A stretch of DNA of 17,004 nucleotides from an uncultured Oscillospiraceae bacterium. Its GTDB lineage: Bacteria; Bacillota; Clostridia; Oscillospirales; Oscillospiraceae. Positions within the stretch are counted from its first letter, which is position 1. Each line of letters starts with the position of its first letter. Below, in pieces: positions 1 to 6,522 of this stretch. The translations under genes were made by a program, and so were the position numbers. The stretch lies in assembly GCA_958436045.1 (NCBI GenBank), contig CAUBIP010000035.1, forward strand, positions 1 to 17,004. Reading direction: 5' to 3'. The notes under the pieces were generated by a model. It ran no database searches. It saw nothing but the letters and a program-made list of their open reading frames with translations, and was not told the origin of the DNA.

Positions 1-9
1 GAGAAAAGC

Positions 10-612
10 ATGGACCAGACAGAATTGGAGCGGGCCATTGAGGCCATATTATTTGCAGCCGGGGAGGCAGTCCCCGCGGCGCGGCTTGCCCTGGCGACGG
101 AGCAGCCGCTGGACGAGGTCGAGCAGGCGGCAAAGCGGCTGATGGACCGGCTGGCCTTTGCGCGCCACGGCATCCGCATCGTCAAGCTGGAGAATGCCTA
201 TCAGATGTGCTCCGCCGGGGCATATTCGAGCTATATCACAAAAGCGCTGGAGACGCGCAAGCCCCCGAAGCTCTCAGCTTCCCAGCTGGAGACGCTGACG
301 ATCATCGCCTATTATCAGCCCGCAACCCGGGCTTATGTCGACCAGATTCGCGGGGTGGACAGCTCCTATTCCGTCGGCGCGCTGCTGACCAAGGGGCTGA
401 TCGAGGAGTGCGGCAGGCTGAATGTGCCCGGCCGCCCGATCCTGTACCAGACAACACCGGATTTCCTGCGGACCTTCGGGCTGGAGAGCCTGGCGGAGCT
501 GCCGGAGATCGAGAAGATCAAATTCGGCAAGCCGCAGCTCCCGCCGGAAGGCCAGGACGCGGCGCAGCCTGCCGCTGTGCCGGATGCCGCACCCGCGGCG
601 CCCACGGCATGA
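10..612 (+). CDS. scpB: Segregation and condensation protein B (ScpB)
   Basis: ScpB is the winged-helix (kleisin-associated) subunit of the Smc-ScpA-ScpB condensin that organises and segregates the nucleoid. The 200-residue product starts in the usual way (AIEAILFAAGEAV near residues 10-22) and carries the family hallmark block at about residues 93-150: LETLTIIAYYQPATR, then IRGVDSS, LLTKGLIEECGR, and the very conserved PGRPILYQTT followed by FLRTFGL and LAELPEI. The C-terminal tail (about 175-200) is Pro/Ala-rich and variable. The length fits the family. The ATG at 10 matches the expected N-terminus; its upstream partner, normally scpA, would lie outside the window. The stop overlaps the next start as ATGA (609-612), so translation is probably coupled to the DUF2953 gene. 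Function is known from the family; membership is clear from sequence. Confidence 0.96.
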   Translation: MDQTELERAIEAILFAAGEAVPAARLALATEQPLDEVEQAAKRLMDRLAFARHGIRIVKLENAYQMCSAGAYSSYITKALETRKPPKLSASQLETLTIIAYYQPATRAYVDQIRGVDSSYSVGALLTKGLIEECGRLNVPGRPILYQTTPDFLRTFGLESLAELPEIEKIKFGKPQLPPEGQDAAQPAAVPDAAPAAPTA

Positions 613-1253
613 CGGCCCTGATCGTCCTGGGCGCGGTGGCGGCGTTTTTCGCCCTGCTGTTGCTTTTACCGGTGGGGGCGGATGTCGCCTTTGACGAAGG
701 CGGCCCGCAGGTCGCCCTGCGCCTGGGCCCGGTGCGGCTGCGGGTCCTGCCTGCAAAGCCGAAAAAGGCCGGGGGGAAGAAGAAAGCGGAACGCAGCGCT
801 TCCAAGCAGAAAAAGGCGCGCAAAAAGCCTGCTGTGGCAGCGGCGCATCGGGCCGGTGGGAGGCTCGAGGATTTCAGGCCGTTTGTCCGGCTGGGGCTCT
901 CGTTTCTCGGCGCGCTGCGGCGGCGCTTGCTGGTCAAGCGGCTGGAGCTGACCATCACCTTTGACGGGGAGGACCCGGCGAAGACAGCCATTCGCTATGG
1001 TCAGGCCCAGGCCGTCGCCCATGCGCTGCTGCCGCAGCTGGGGCAGGCCTTCCGCATTCGCCGCCAGGCGGTGGCGCTGGAATGCGCCTTCACCGGCGGA
1101 TTGCTGCGTGTTACCTGCTTTTTGCAGGTGCGGCTGCTGGTCCTGGATGTTCTGGCCCTGGCGCTGCGCTATGGGCTGCGGGCGTACCGCATCTATCGCA
1201 GCCAGACTGCCCCGGAAAGCGCTGCGGCAGACGGCGGGGAAGCGGAGGCGTAA
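609..1253 (+). CDS. DUF2953 domain membrane-associated protein (YtfI-like)
   Basis: The function is not known. The 214-residue protein begins with a hydrophobic segment (about residues 3-22, ALIVLGAVAAFFALLLLLPV), followed by a short beta-rich stretch, a Lys/Ala-rich linker (about 50-78) and a C-terminal part with hydrophobic helices. It fits the DUF2953 pattern of an N-terminal membrane anchor, a charged linker, and a C-terminal section near residues 110-190 resembling LTITFDGEDPAKTAIRYGQA. In Bacillus subtilis the DUF2953 gene ytfI sits directly before ytfJ, as here, which supports the call and suggests a sporulation-linked role by context only. The start at 609 is chosen because it overlaps the scpB stop as ATGA and opens exactly at the membrane segment; the same frame is open far upstream inside scpB, but that part is a shadow. 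Confidence 0.8.
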   Translation: MTALIVLGAVAAFFALLLLLPVGADVAFDEGGPQVALRLGPVRLRVLPAKPKKAGGKKKAERSASKQKKARKKPAVAAAHRAGGRLEDFRPFVRLGLSFLGALRRRLLVKRLELTITFDGEDPAKTAIRYGQAQAVAHALLPQLGQAFRIRRQAVALECAFTGGLLRVTCFLQVRLLVLDVLALALRYGLRAYRIYRSQTAPESAAADGGEAEA

Positions 1254-1328
1254 CCTTAGTATCATTATAATACAAAAAAGATAGACGGCCGCGCCGGTCC
1301 GGCGCAGACGCAGAAAGGCGGTAATAGC

Positions 1329-1730
1329 ATGAGTCATCCTCTGGGAAATATGATGGACACGACCATGAGCAAAATCCGGGATATGATCGGCGCCAACGCC
1401 ATCATCGGCGACCCGATCCAGACGCCGGAGGGCGTGACGATCCTGCCAATCTCGAAGGTTTCCTTCGGCTTTGCCGGCGGCGGGTCGGATTTTGTCCCGA
1501 AGAATCTGGCGGCGAACCGGGAGAGTCCCTTCGGCGGCGGCTCCGGCGCAGGCGTGACGATCACACCCATCGCGTTTTTAATTATTAAGGGCGAGCAGGT
1601 GCGGATGATGCCCATTGCCGTTCCGGCTAATTCGACGGCGGACCGCATCGTCGAGCAGCTGCCGGAGCTGCTGGACAAGCTCGGCGATTTCCTGGACGGC
1701 CGGAAAAAGCCGCAGGAACCGGCGGAATAA
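1329..1730 (+). CDS. ytfJ: GerW/YtfJ family sporulation protein
   Basis: GerW (YtfJ) proteins are made during sporulation in Bacillus and Clostridia and affect spore germination; the molecular activity is not settled. The 133-residue product matches the family in length and motifs: an N-terminal helix with MMDTTMSKIRDMIGANAIIG, then GDPIQTPEGVTILPISKVSFGFAGGGSDF (residues about 27-55, split by family-typical glycines), a Gly-rich loop FGGGSGAGVTITPIAFLII, and a C-terminal helix near IVEQLPELLDKL. Start at 1329 follows an AAAGGCGG ribosome site. The 75-bp gap before it is AT-rich around a TATAAT at 1266-1271, but I see no matching -35 box and the gene may simply be read through from scpB. Its presence is one of the better signs that the organism forms spores. 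Confidence 0.93.
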   Translation: MSHPLGNMMDTTMSKIRDMIGANAIIGDPIQTPEGVTILPISKVSFGFAGGGSDFVPKNLAANRESPFGGGSGAGVTITPIAFLIIKGEQVRMMPIAVPANSTADRIVEQLPELLDKLGDFLDGRKKPQEPAE

Positions 1731-1770
1731 TTGCGCTTTTCGCCGGAGATACTATCGCCGGTGATGAAAC

Positions 1771-2892
1771 ATGCAAGAAAAAATCGGATCAACGCGCAAA
1801 CTGCGAAGCGTGATAGCCGCGGCGCTGGCATTTGCCTGCCTTGCGGCGCTGCTGCCCGGCAGAGCGCAGGCGGCGCCGGACCTTTCGGCGCGCAGCGCCG
1901 TTCTGCTGGACTGCGCCACCGGACGCGTCCTCTATGAAAAGGATGCCGGGGCGCGGCGCCTGATTGCCAGCACGACGAAGATTATGACGGGCCTGCTCAT
2001 CACAGAGCGCTGCCCGCTGGGCGAAGCGGTGACGATTCCCGCCGCTGCCTGCGGCATCGAAGGGTCGTCGCTGTATCTGAAGCCTGGCGAGGTGCTGACG
2101 GTGGAGCAGCTGCTCTACGGCCTGCTGCTGCAATCCGGCAACGATGCCGCCGTGGCGCTGGCGCTGCACTGCAGCGGCTCTGTCCCCGCCTTCGTGGCGG
2201 AGATGAATCGCCGCGCGGCGGCCCTGGGCCTGCGAGATACGCACTTTGCCAACCCCAACGGCTTGGACGACGACGGGAACTACGCCACCGCCCGGGACCT
2301 GGCTTCTCTTGCGGCCTATGCCATGAAGCAGCCCGCGTTTGCCCGCATTGCCGCGACGAAGACAGCGAGCATCCCCGGCCGCAGCCTTCGCAACCACAAT
2401 AAGCTCCTCTGGCGCTATGACGGCGCGGACGGGGTCAAGACCGGTTACACAAAGGCGGCGGGGCGCATTTTGGTCAGCAGCGCGGTCCGCGGCGGGCGGC
2501 GACTCGTCGCCGTGACGATCAACGCGCCGGACGACTGGCGCGACCATGAAAAACTCCTGGATGACGCCTTCGGCAAGTTTGTGGAGAAGACGCTCCTGGC
2601 GGAGGGGCAGATGGTCTGCGAGCTGCCGGTGGCAGGCGGGGCGCAGACATATTGCGACCTGCTGGCGGCCGAGACCTGTACGTTCCCCGTGGCGGAGTCG
2701 GAGCGCGTCAGCTTCCGCATCCTCGCGCCGGATTTTCTCTACGCGCCGGTCAAGGCGGGGCAGCTCGTCGCAACGGCGGAGGTCTTGCTGGACGGCCATC
2801 CAGTGGCATCCTGCCCGCTGCGGGCAAAGGAAGAGATCAAGATCGCCCAGAAAGAGCGCCGCTCCTTCTGGCAGAAATTATGGAACGGATAG
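1771..2892 (+). CDS. dacB: Secreted D-alanyl-D-alanine carboxypeptidase (DacB/DacF-type PBP)
   Basis: This is a penicillin-binding serine D,D-carboxypeptidase (peptidase S11), which removes the terminal D-Ala from peptidoglycan stem peptides outside the membrane. The 373-residue precursor has a signal peptide (about 1-35, basic start, hydrophobic core, AQA cleavage motif). The three active-site motifs are visible: S67-T-T-K70, S122-G-N124 and K223-T-G225. A PBP5-type C-terminal beta domain follows (about 270-345), and the end is a short basic/aromatic tail (FWQKLWNG) that could anchor to the membrane. In B. subtilis the sporulation carboxypeptidase gene dacB lies upstream of spmA, spmB and rluB; here rluB follows directly, so a role in spore cortex maturation is inferred from context. 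The symbol rests on synteny: DacF or a vegetative DacA-like role cannot be excluded. Confidence 0.92.
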   Translation: MQEKIGSTRKLRSVIAAALAFACLAALLPGRAQAAPDLSARSAVLLDCATGRVLYEKDAGARRLIASTTKIMTGLLITERCPLGEAVTIPAAACGIEGSSLYLKPGEVLTVEQLLYGLLLQSGNDAAVALALHCSGSVPAFVAEMNRRAAALGLRDTHFANPNGLDDDGNYATARDLASLAAYAMKQPAFARIAATKTASIPGRSLRNHNKLLWRYDGADGVKTGYTKAAGRILVSSAVRGGRRLVAVTINAPDDWRDHEKLLDDAFGKFVEKTLLAEGQMVCELPVAGGAQTYCDLLAAETCTFPVAESERVSFRILAPDFLYAPVKAGQLVATAEVLLDGHPVASCPLRAKEEIKIAQKERRSFWQKLWNG

Positions 2893-2909
2893 GATGCATT
2901 GAATCAACC

Positions 2910-3617
2910 ATGCAGGAAAGACTTCAAAAGCTGATCGCAGGCCGCGGCCTGGCCTCCCGCCGCCAGGCGGAGCAGTGGATCGCCTCCGGGCGCGTGCTTG
3001 TCAACGGCGCACCGGCCCGGCTGGGCGACACGGCGGACCCGGCGCGCGATACGATTACCGTCGACGGCGCGCCGCTGGCGGCAGCGCCAGCGCCTGTCTA
3101 TGTGATGCTCCACAAGCCCCGGGGCTATGTCACGACGCTGCGCGACGAGCGGGGGCGGAAAACGGTGCAGGATTTGCTGCACGACTGTCCGGTGCGGGTT
3201 CACCCGGTGGGCCGCCTGGACCAGTACTCCGAGGGCCTGCTGCTGCTGACGAACGACGGCGCGCTGACCCAACGGCTGACGCATCCGTCGCACCGGGTGG
3301 ATAAGACCTATCTCGTCTGGGTCACGGGCTTTTCCCCCGGCGCACTGGAGGCGCTGGCGCGGCCCATTGTGCTCGATGGGAGAAAAATTGCAAAACCCGC
3401 GGTCCGCTGCCTGTGGCAGCGGGACGGGGCGGCGCAGCTGGAGATTACGATCCATGAGGGCCGCAACCGGCAGATCCGCCGGATGTGCCAGGCGGCACAG
3501 CTGCACGCAAACCGGCTCAAGCGCATCCGCGAGGGCGCGCTGGCTCTGGGGGACCTGCCGGTGGGTGCGTGGCGTTACTTAACGGCGGAGGAAGCCGAAA
3601 AGCTAAAAAAAGTGTAA
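2910..3617 (+). CDS. rluB: Pseudouridine synthase, RluB/RsuA family
   Basis: RsuA/RluB/RluE/RluF-family enzymes isomerise a specific rRNA uridine to pseudouridine; RluB members act on 23S rRNA in the peptidyl-transferase region. The 235-residue protein has an N-terminal S4 RNA-binding domain (about 3-50, ERLQKLIAGRGLASRRQAE and VLVNG) and the catalytic domain with the catalytic Asp104 in GRLDQYSEGLLLLTNDG, plus family motifs LHKPRGYVTT, KTYLVWV and EGRNRQIRRMC. The start at 2910 is preferred because the S4 domain begins there; an in-frame ATG at 2880 would overlap dacB and lacks a ribosome site. An AGGATG 13 nt before 2910 is a modest ribosome site. Only 17 nt separate it from dacB. RluB rather than RsuA is chosen mainly from the dacB context. 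Confidence 0.93.
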   Translation: MQERLQKLIAGRGLASRRQAEQWIASGRVLVNGAPARLGDTADPARDTITVDGAPLAAAPAPVYVMLHKPRGYVTTLRDERGRKTVQDLLHDCPVRVHPVGRLDQYSEGLLLLTNDGALTQRLTHPSHRVDKTYLVWVTGFSPGALEALARPIVLDGRKIAKPAVRCLWQRDGAAQLEITIHEGRNRQIRRMCQAAQLHANRLKRIREGALALGDLPVGAWRYLTAEEAEKLKKV

Positions 3618-3660
3618 AAAAATTTTGCAGGATGCGCGATTGCATCTTGCAAAATTTTTT
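3617..3660 (+). terminator. Long AT-rich hairpin terminator after rluB
   Basis: An almost perfect 19-bp stem (3617-3635 with 3642-3660, one G-U pair) closes on a 6-nt loop. Arms are AAAAAATTTTGCAGGATGC and its complement, with a T-run at the end and another at 3663-3668. It reads as a Rho-independent terminator immediately after the rluB stop codon, and its A/T flanks would also work on the opposite strand. Its right arm holds the -35 box of the next promoter. Confidence 0.85.
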
Positions 3661-3675
3661 CATTTTTTGTATGAT
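3647..3675 (+). promoter_or_regulatory. Sigma-A-type promoter for the SIS regulator operon
   Basis: TTGCAA (3647-3652) and TATGAT (3670-3675) are separated by exactly 17 bp and lie about 45 bp before the regulator start codon, which has a GGAGGG ribosome site. The -35 box is inside the right arm of the rluB terminator. The -10 matches consensus at five of six positions, the -35 at four of six. Confidence 0.6.
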
Positions 3676-3720
3676 AGCAAGTGTTTTAGAGAAGTCTTGT
3701 TTGCGCCATCGGAGGGAATT

Positions 3721-4605
3721 ATGGTTGCCGATATTTTAACGGTTATTCAGAGCAGAATGTCAAAATTTTCCAAGGGGCAGAAATTGATTGCCAAGTATAT
3801 CCTGTCCGCCTACGACAAGGCGGCGTTTATGACGGCCAGTAAGCTGGGCGGCGTCGTCCAGGTCTCGGAGTCCACGGTGGTGCGGTTTGCCGTGGGCCTG
3901 GGGTACGACGGCTATCCGGAGATGCAGAAGGCCCTGCAGGAGATGATCCTGAACCGGCTGACCTCCGTGCAGCGCATGGAAGTCACCAACGACCGCATCG
4001 GCGATCGGGATGTGCTGTCCATGGTCCTGCAGGCGGATATTGATAAGATCCGCCAGACCAACGAGCTGGCCGACCGGCAGACCTTTGCCGCGGCGGTCAA
4101 TACGATCCTGAATGCCGCGCATATTTATATCATTGGCGTGCGCTCCTCCGCGCCGTTGGCGAATTTCCTGGGCTTTTACTACGGCTATATGTTTGATAAT
4201 GTCTGCGTCGTCAACAACGCCGGGGTGGGCGATCTCTTTGAGCGCCTCATCCGGATCACGCCGGAGGATGTCGTCATCGGCATCAGCTTCCCCCGGTACT
4301 CGACCTCGACGACGAAGGCAGTCCAATTCTGCCGGGACGTCGGCGCGAGGGTCATTGCGCTGACGGATTATGCCGATTCCCCCGTGGGCCGCTGCGCGGA
4401 CCATGTGCTGGTGGCCAAGAGCGATATGGTCTCTCTGGTGGATTCCCTCGTCGCACCCTTGAGCCTGATCAATGCGCTGATCGTCGCCACGGCGCAGCGC
4501 CGGGAGGGGGAGCTCTCCCATACCTTTGCAGAGCTGGAGCGGATTTGGGATAAATATGAAGTCTACGAGCGAGCAATCAATGAAAAGCCAGTCGGCGCGG
4601 TTTGA
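3721..4605 (+). CDS. MurR/RpiR family transcriptional regulator (HTH + SIS)
   Basis: A 294-residue DNA-binding regulator of the RpiR/MurR type, which usually senses a phosphorylated sugar through its SIS domain and controls sugar or amino-sugar use. The N-terminal HTH_6 domain (about 1-77) shows KFSKGQKLIAKYIL, the recognition region VQVSESTVVRFAVGLGYDGY and MQKALQEM. The SIS domain (about 125-265) includes IYIIGVRSSAPLANFLGFY, the phosphosugar-loop-like GISFPRYSTSTTKA and ALTDYADSPVG. The ATG at 3721 follows GGAGGG (3711-3716) and is where the domain starts; an upstream in-frame ATG lies inside the terminator. No sugar transport or amino-sugar genes are next to it, so its ligand cannot be guessed; the neighbours suggest only that it might control its own operon. 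It overlaps the next gene by 26 bp. Confidence 0.92.
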   Translation: MVADILTVIQSRMSKFSKGQKLIAKYILSAYDKAAFMTASKLGGVVQVSESTVVRFAVGLGYDGYPEMQKALQEMILNRLTSVQRMEVTNDRIGDRDVLSMVLQADIDKIRQTNELADRQTFAAAVNTILNAAHIYIIGVRSSAPLANFLGFYYGYMFDNVCVVNNAGVGDLFERLIRITPEDVVIGISFPRYSTSTTKAVQFCRDVGARVIALTDYADSPVGRCADHVLVAKSDMVSLVDSLVAPLSLINALIVATAQRREGELSHTFAELERIWDKYEVYERAINEKPVGAV

Positions 4606-5821
4606 CTGCGTGGTCATCGGCGGCGGGGCGGCGGGGATGTTTGCCGCCATCACAGCCGCGGCGGGCGGCCTGCGTGTGGCGCTGCTGGAGCCCAATGAGC
4701 GGCTGGGCAAAAAGCTGGGGATCACCGGCAAGGGCCGCTGTAATGTGACAAATCGCTGCACGCCGGCGGAGGCGCTGCAGCAGATTCCCCGGGGCGGCCG
4801 CTTTTTGATGAGCGCGCTGCACCGCTTCACGCCGGAAGATACGATAGAGTTTTTCAAATCCCGCCGCTGCCCGCTGAAAACGGAGCGAGGCAACCGCGTC
4901 TTCCCGGTCTCCGACCGGTCGTTTGACATTGTGGATGTGCTGCGGCGGGAGCTGCGGCAGCTGCGCGTGCAGGTCCTGCACACCCGGGCACTGGAGCTTT
5001 TGACGGCCGACGGGCGCGTCTGCGGCGTTGCGGCGGAGGATGGGAGAATCGCGGCGGCGCGGGTTATTCTATGCACCGGCGGCTGCTCTTACCCTGCCAC
5101 CGGCTCCACCGGAGACGGCTACCGGATGGCCGCGGCGCTGGGGCACACGATTATCGCACCCCGGCCATCCCTGGTGCCGCTGGAGGAGGAGGGCACGACC
5201 TGCGCCCGGCTCCAGGGCCTCTCCCTGCGCAATGTGGCGCTGGCCCTGCAGGAGGAGAGCGGCAAGGCGGTATACCGGGACTTTGGCGAGCTGCTCTTCA
5301 CCCACTTCGGGCTGAGCGGCCCGATCGTCCTGAGCGCCAGCTCCCGGGTCGAGCCGGGGAAGCGCTACCGGGCCGTGCTGGACCTCAAGCCAGCCCTGGA
5401 CGAAGAAAAGCTGGACGCCCGGCTCCTGCGGGAGATCGCGGCCCGGCAGAATCAGAATTTTTCCAGCCTGCTGGGCGGTCTGCTGCCCAGCAAGCTGGTG
5501 CCCATTATGGCAGAGCGCTGCGGGATAGACCCGGCGCAGAAGGTCAACAGCATCACGAAGGTCCAGCGGCGGACGCTGCTGCAGCTTCTCAAGGCGTTTC
5601 CGATTGCCATCCGCGGCCCCCGGCCCATTGCCGAGGCCATTATCACGGCGGGCGGCGTCAAGCTTTCGGAGGTCGATCCGAAGACGATGGCGTCAAAAAA
5701 AGTGCCCGGCCTGTATTTTGCCGGGGAGGTTTTGGACTGTGATGCCTATACCGGCGGCTTTAACTTACAAATCGCCTGGTCCACGGCCTATGCCGCTGGC
5801 CTGGCGGTCCGACAGGAGTAA
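4580..5821 (+). CDS. HI0933-family NAD(P)/FAD-dependent oxidoreductase
   Basis: A 413-residue flavoprotein of the HI0933/BaiN-like family (COG2081). Most members are uncharacterised predicted oxidoreductases. Visible motifs: dinucleotide-binding VVIGGGAAG (residues 11-19) with acidic E37 at the end of beta-2; GITGKGRCNVTN (47-58), diagnostic for the family; ATGSTGDGYRMA; GHTIIAPRPSLVPL; FTHFGLSGPIVLSAS; and the C-terminal FAD motif GLYFAGEVLDCDAYTGGFNLQ. The length fits. ATG 4580 is preferred because homologues begin just before the FAD strand; an in-frame ATG at 4556 would add eight residues. The gene overlaps the regulator gene and is followed by cmk after 5 nt; the flavoprotein–cmk–ispH order is common in Clostridia. 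Substrate unknown; family assignment is firm. Confidence 0.92.
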   Translation: MKSQSARFDCVVIGGGAAGMFAAITAAAGGLRVALLEPNERLGKKLGITGKGRCNVTNRCTPAEALQQIPRGGRFLMSALHRFTPEDTIEFFKSRRCPLKTERGNRVFPVSDRSFDIVDVLRRELRQLRVQVLHTRALELLTADGRVCGVAAEDGRIAAARVILCTGGCSYPATGSTGDGYRMAAALGHTIIAPRPSLVPLEEEGTTCARLQGLSLRNVALALQEESGKAVYRDFGELLFTHFGLSGPIVLSASSRVEPGKRYRAVLDLKPALDEEKLDARLLREIAARQNQNFSSLLGGLLPSKLVPIMAERCGIDPAQKVNSITKVQRRTLLQLLKAFPIAIRGPRPIAEAIITAGGVKLSEVDPKTMASKKVPGLYFAGEVLDCDAYTGGFNLQIAWSTAYAAGLAVRQE

Positions 5822-5826
5822 CGACT

Positions 5827-6522
5827 ATGAAAAAAACTTACGCAATCGCCATTGACGGCCCTGCCGGGGCCGGAAAGAGCACGCTGGCGCGTCAGCTGGC
5901 GGCGGCGCTGGGCTTCCGCTATGTGGATACCGGTGCGATCTATCGCACGGTGGCGTATCATATGGCCCTGATGGGCATCGGCCCGAAGGACACAGACGGC
6001 GTGACCCGGCTGCTGGACGATGTGAATCTGGACATTCGCTATGACGAGGCCGGGGTGCAGCATATGATCCTCAACGGCGCGGACGTGACGGACGAGATCC
6101 GCACGCCGGAGATGTCCCAGGCGGCGTCGCTGATCTCGGCACAGAAGGTCGTCCGGGAATTTTTGCTGGACGTGCAGCGGGCGCTGGCGCGCAAGAACAA
6201 TGTCATCATGGATGGCCGGGATATCGGGACGGTCGTCCTGCCCCAGGCGGATGTAAAGATCTTTTTGACGGCGGACGTCGCCGTTCGGGCCCAGCGGCGC
6301 TGGCTGGAGCTGCAGGAAAAGGGCGGCAAGCAGACCGTGGCCCAGGTGCAGAAGGACCTGGCGCAGCGGGACCTGCAGGATTCCACCCGCGCCATCGCGC
6401 CGTTAAAGCAGGCCAAGGACGCTGTCGTCCTCGATACCAGCGCGCTTGATTTGCCTGCCAGCGTCCAGGCACTGCAGCGCATCGTGGAAGAGAAAATCGG
6501 GCAGGTGCCGGAATGCAAGTAA
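5827..6522 (+). CDS. cmk: Cytidylate kinase
   Basis: Cytidylate kinase phosphorylates CMP and dCMP to the diphosphates with ATP, in cytosolic pyrimidine salvage and recycling of CMP released by lipid and RNA turnover. The 231-residue protein has the P-loop GPAGAGKST (residues 11-19, Lys17), the NMP-binding segment YVDTGAIYRTVAYH (about 33-46), NGADVTDEIRTPEM, the signature IMDGRDIGTVVLP (about 128-140), the LID-like region AQRRWLELQEKG and DSTRAIAPLKQAKDAVVLDTS near the C-terminus. The length is normal. Start at 5827 has an AGGAG site 8 nt upstream. The last 10 nt overlap the start of ispH. In many Clostridia a plsC acyltransferase gene lies between cmk and ispH; it is absent here. Confidence 0.97.
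   Translation: MKKTYAIAIDGPAGAGKSTLARQLAAALGFRYVDTGAIYRTVAYHMALMGIGPKDTDGVTRLLDDVNLDIRYDEAGVQHMILNGADVTDEIRTPEMSQAASLISAQKVVREFLLDVQRALARKNNVIMDGRDIGTVVLPQADVKIFLTADVAVRAQRRWLELQEKGGKQTVAQVQKDLAQRDLQDSTRAIAPLKQAKDAVVLDTSALDLPASVQALQRIVEEKIGQVPECK

Noticed and set aside
1266..1271. TATAAT before the GerW gene
   Set aside because: No -35 box at 16-18 bp and no convincing sporulation sigma match; mentioned only in the gene entry.
1789..2799. Minus-strand open frame of 336 codons opposite the carboxypeptidase
   Set aside because: The plus strand has all three active-site motifs in the right order; the antisense translation has none.
3760..5076. Long minus-strand open frame (438 codons)
   Set aside because: It lies opposite the SIS regulator and flavoprotein genes, which have clear family motifs. 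Its translation is rich in Arg/Ser/His with no recognisable domain, and GC-rich DNA gives such antisense frames.
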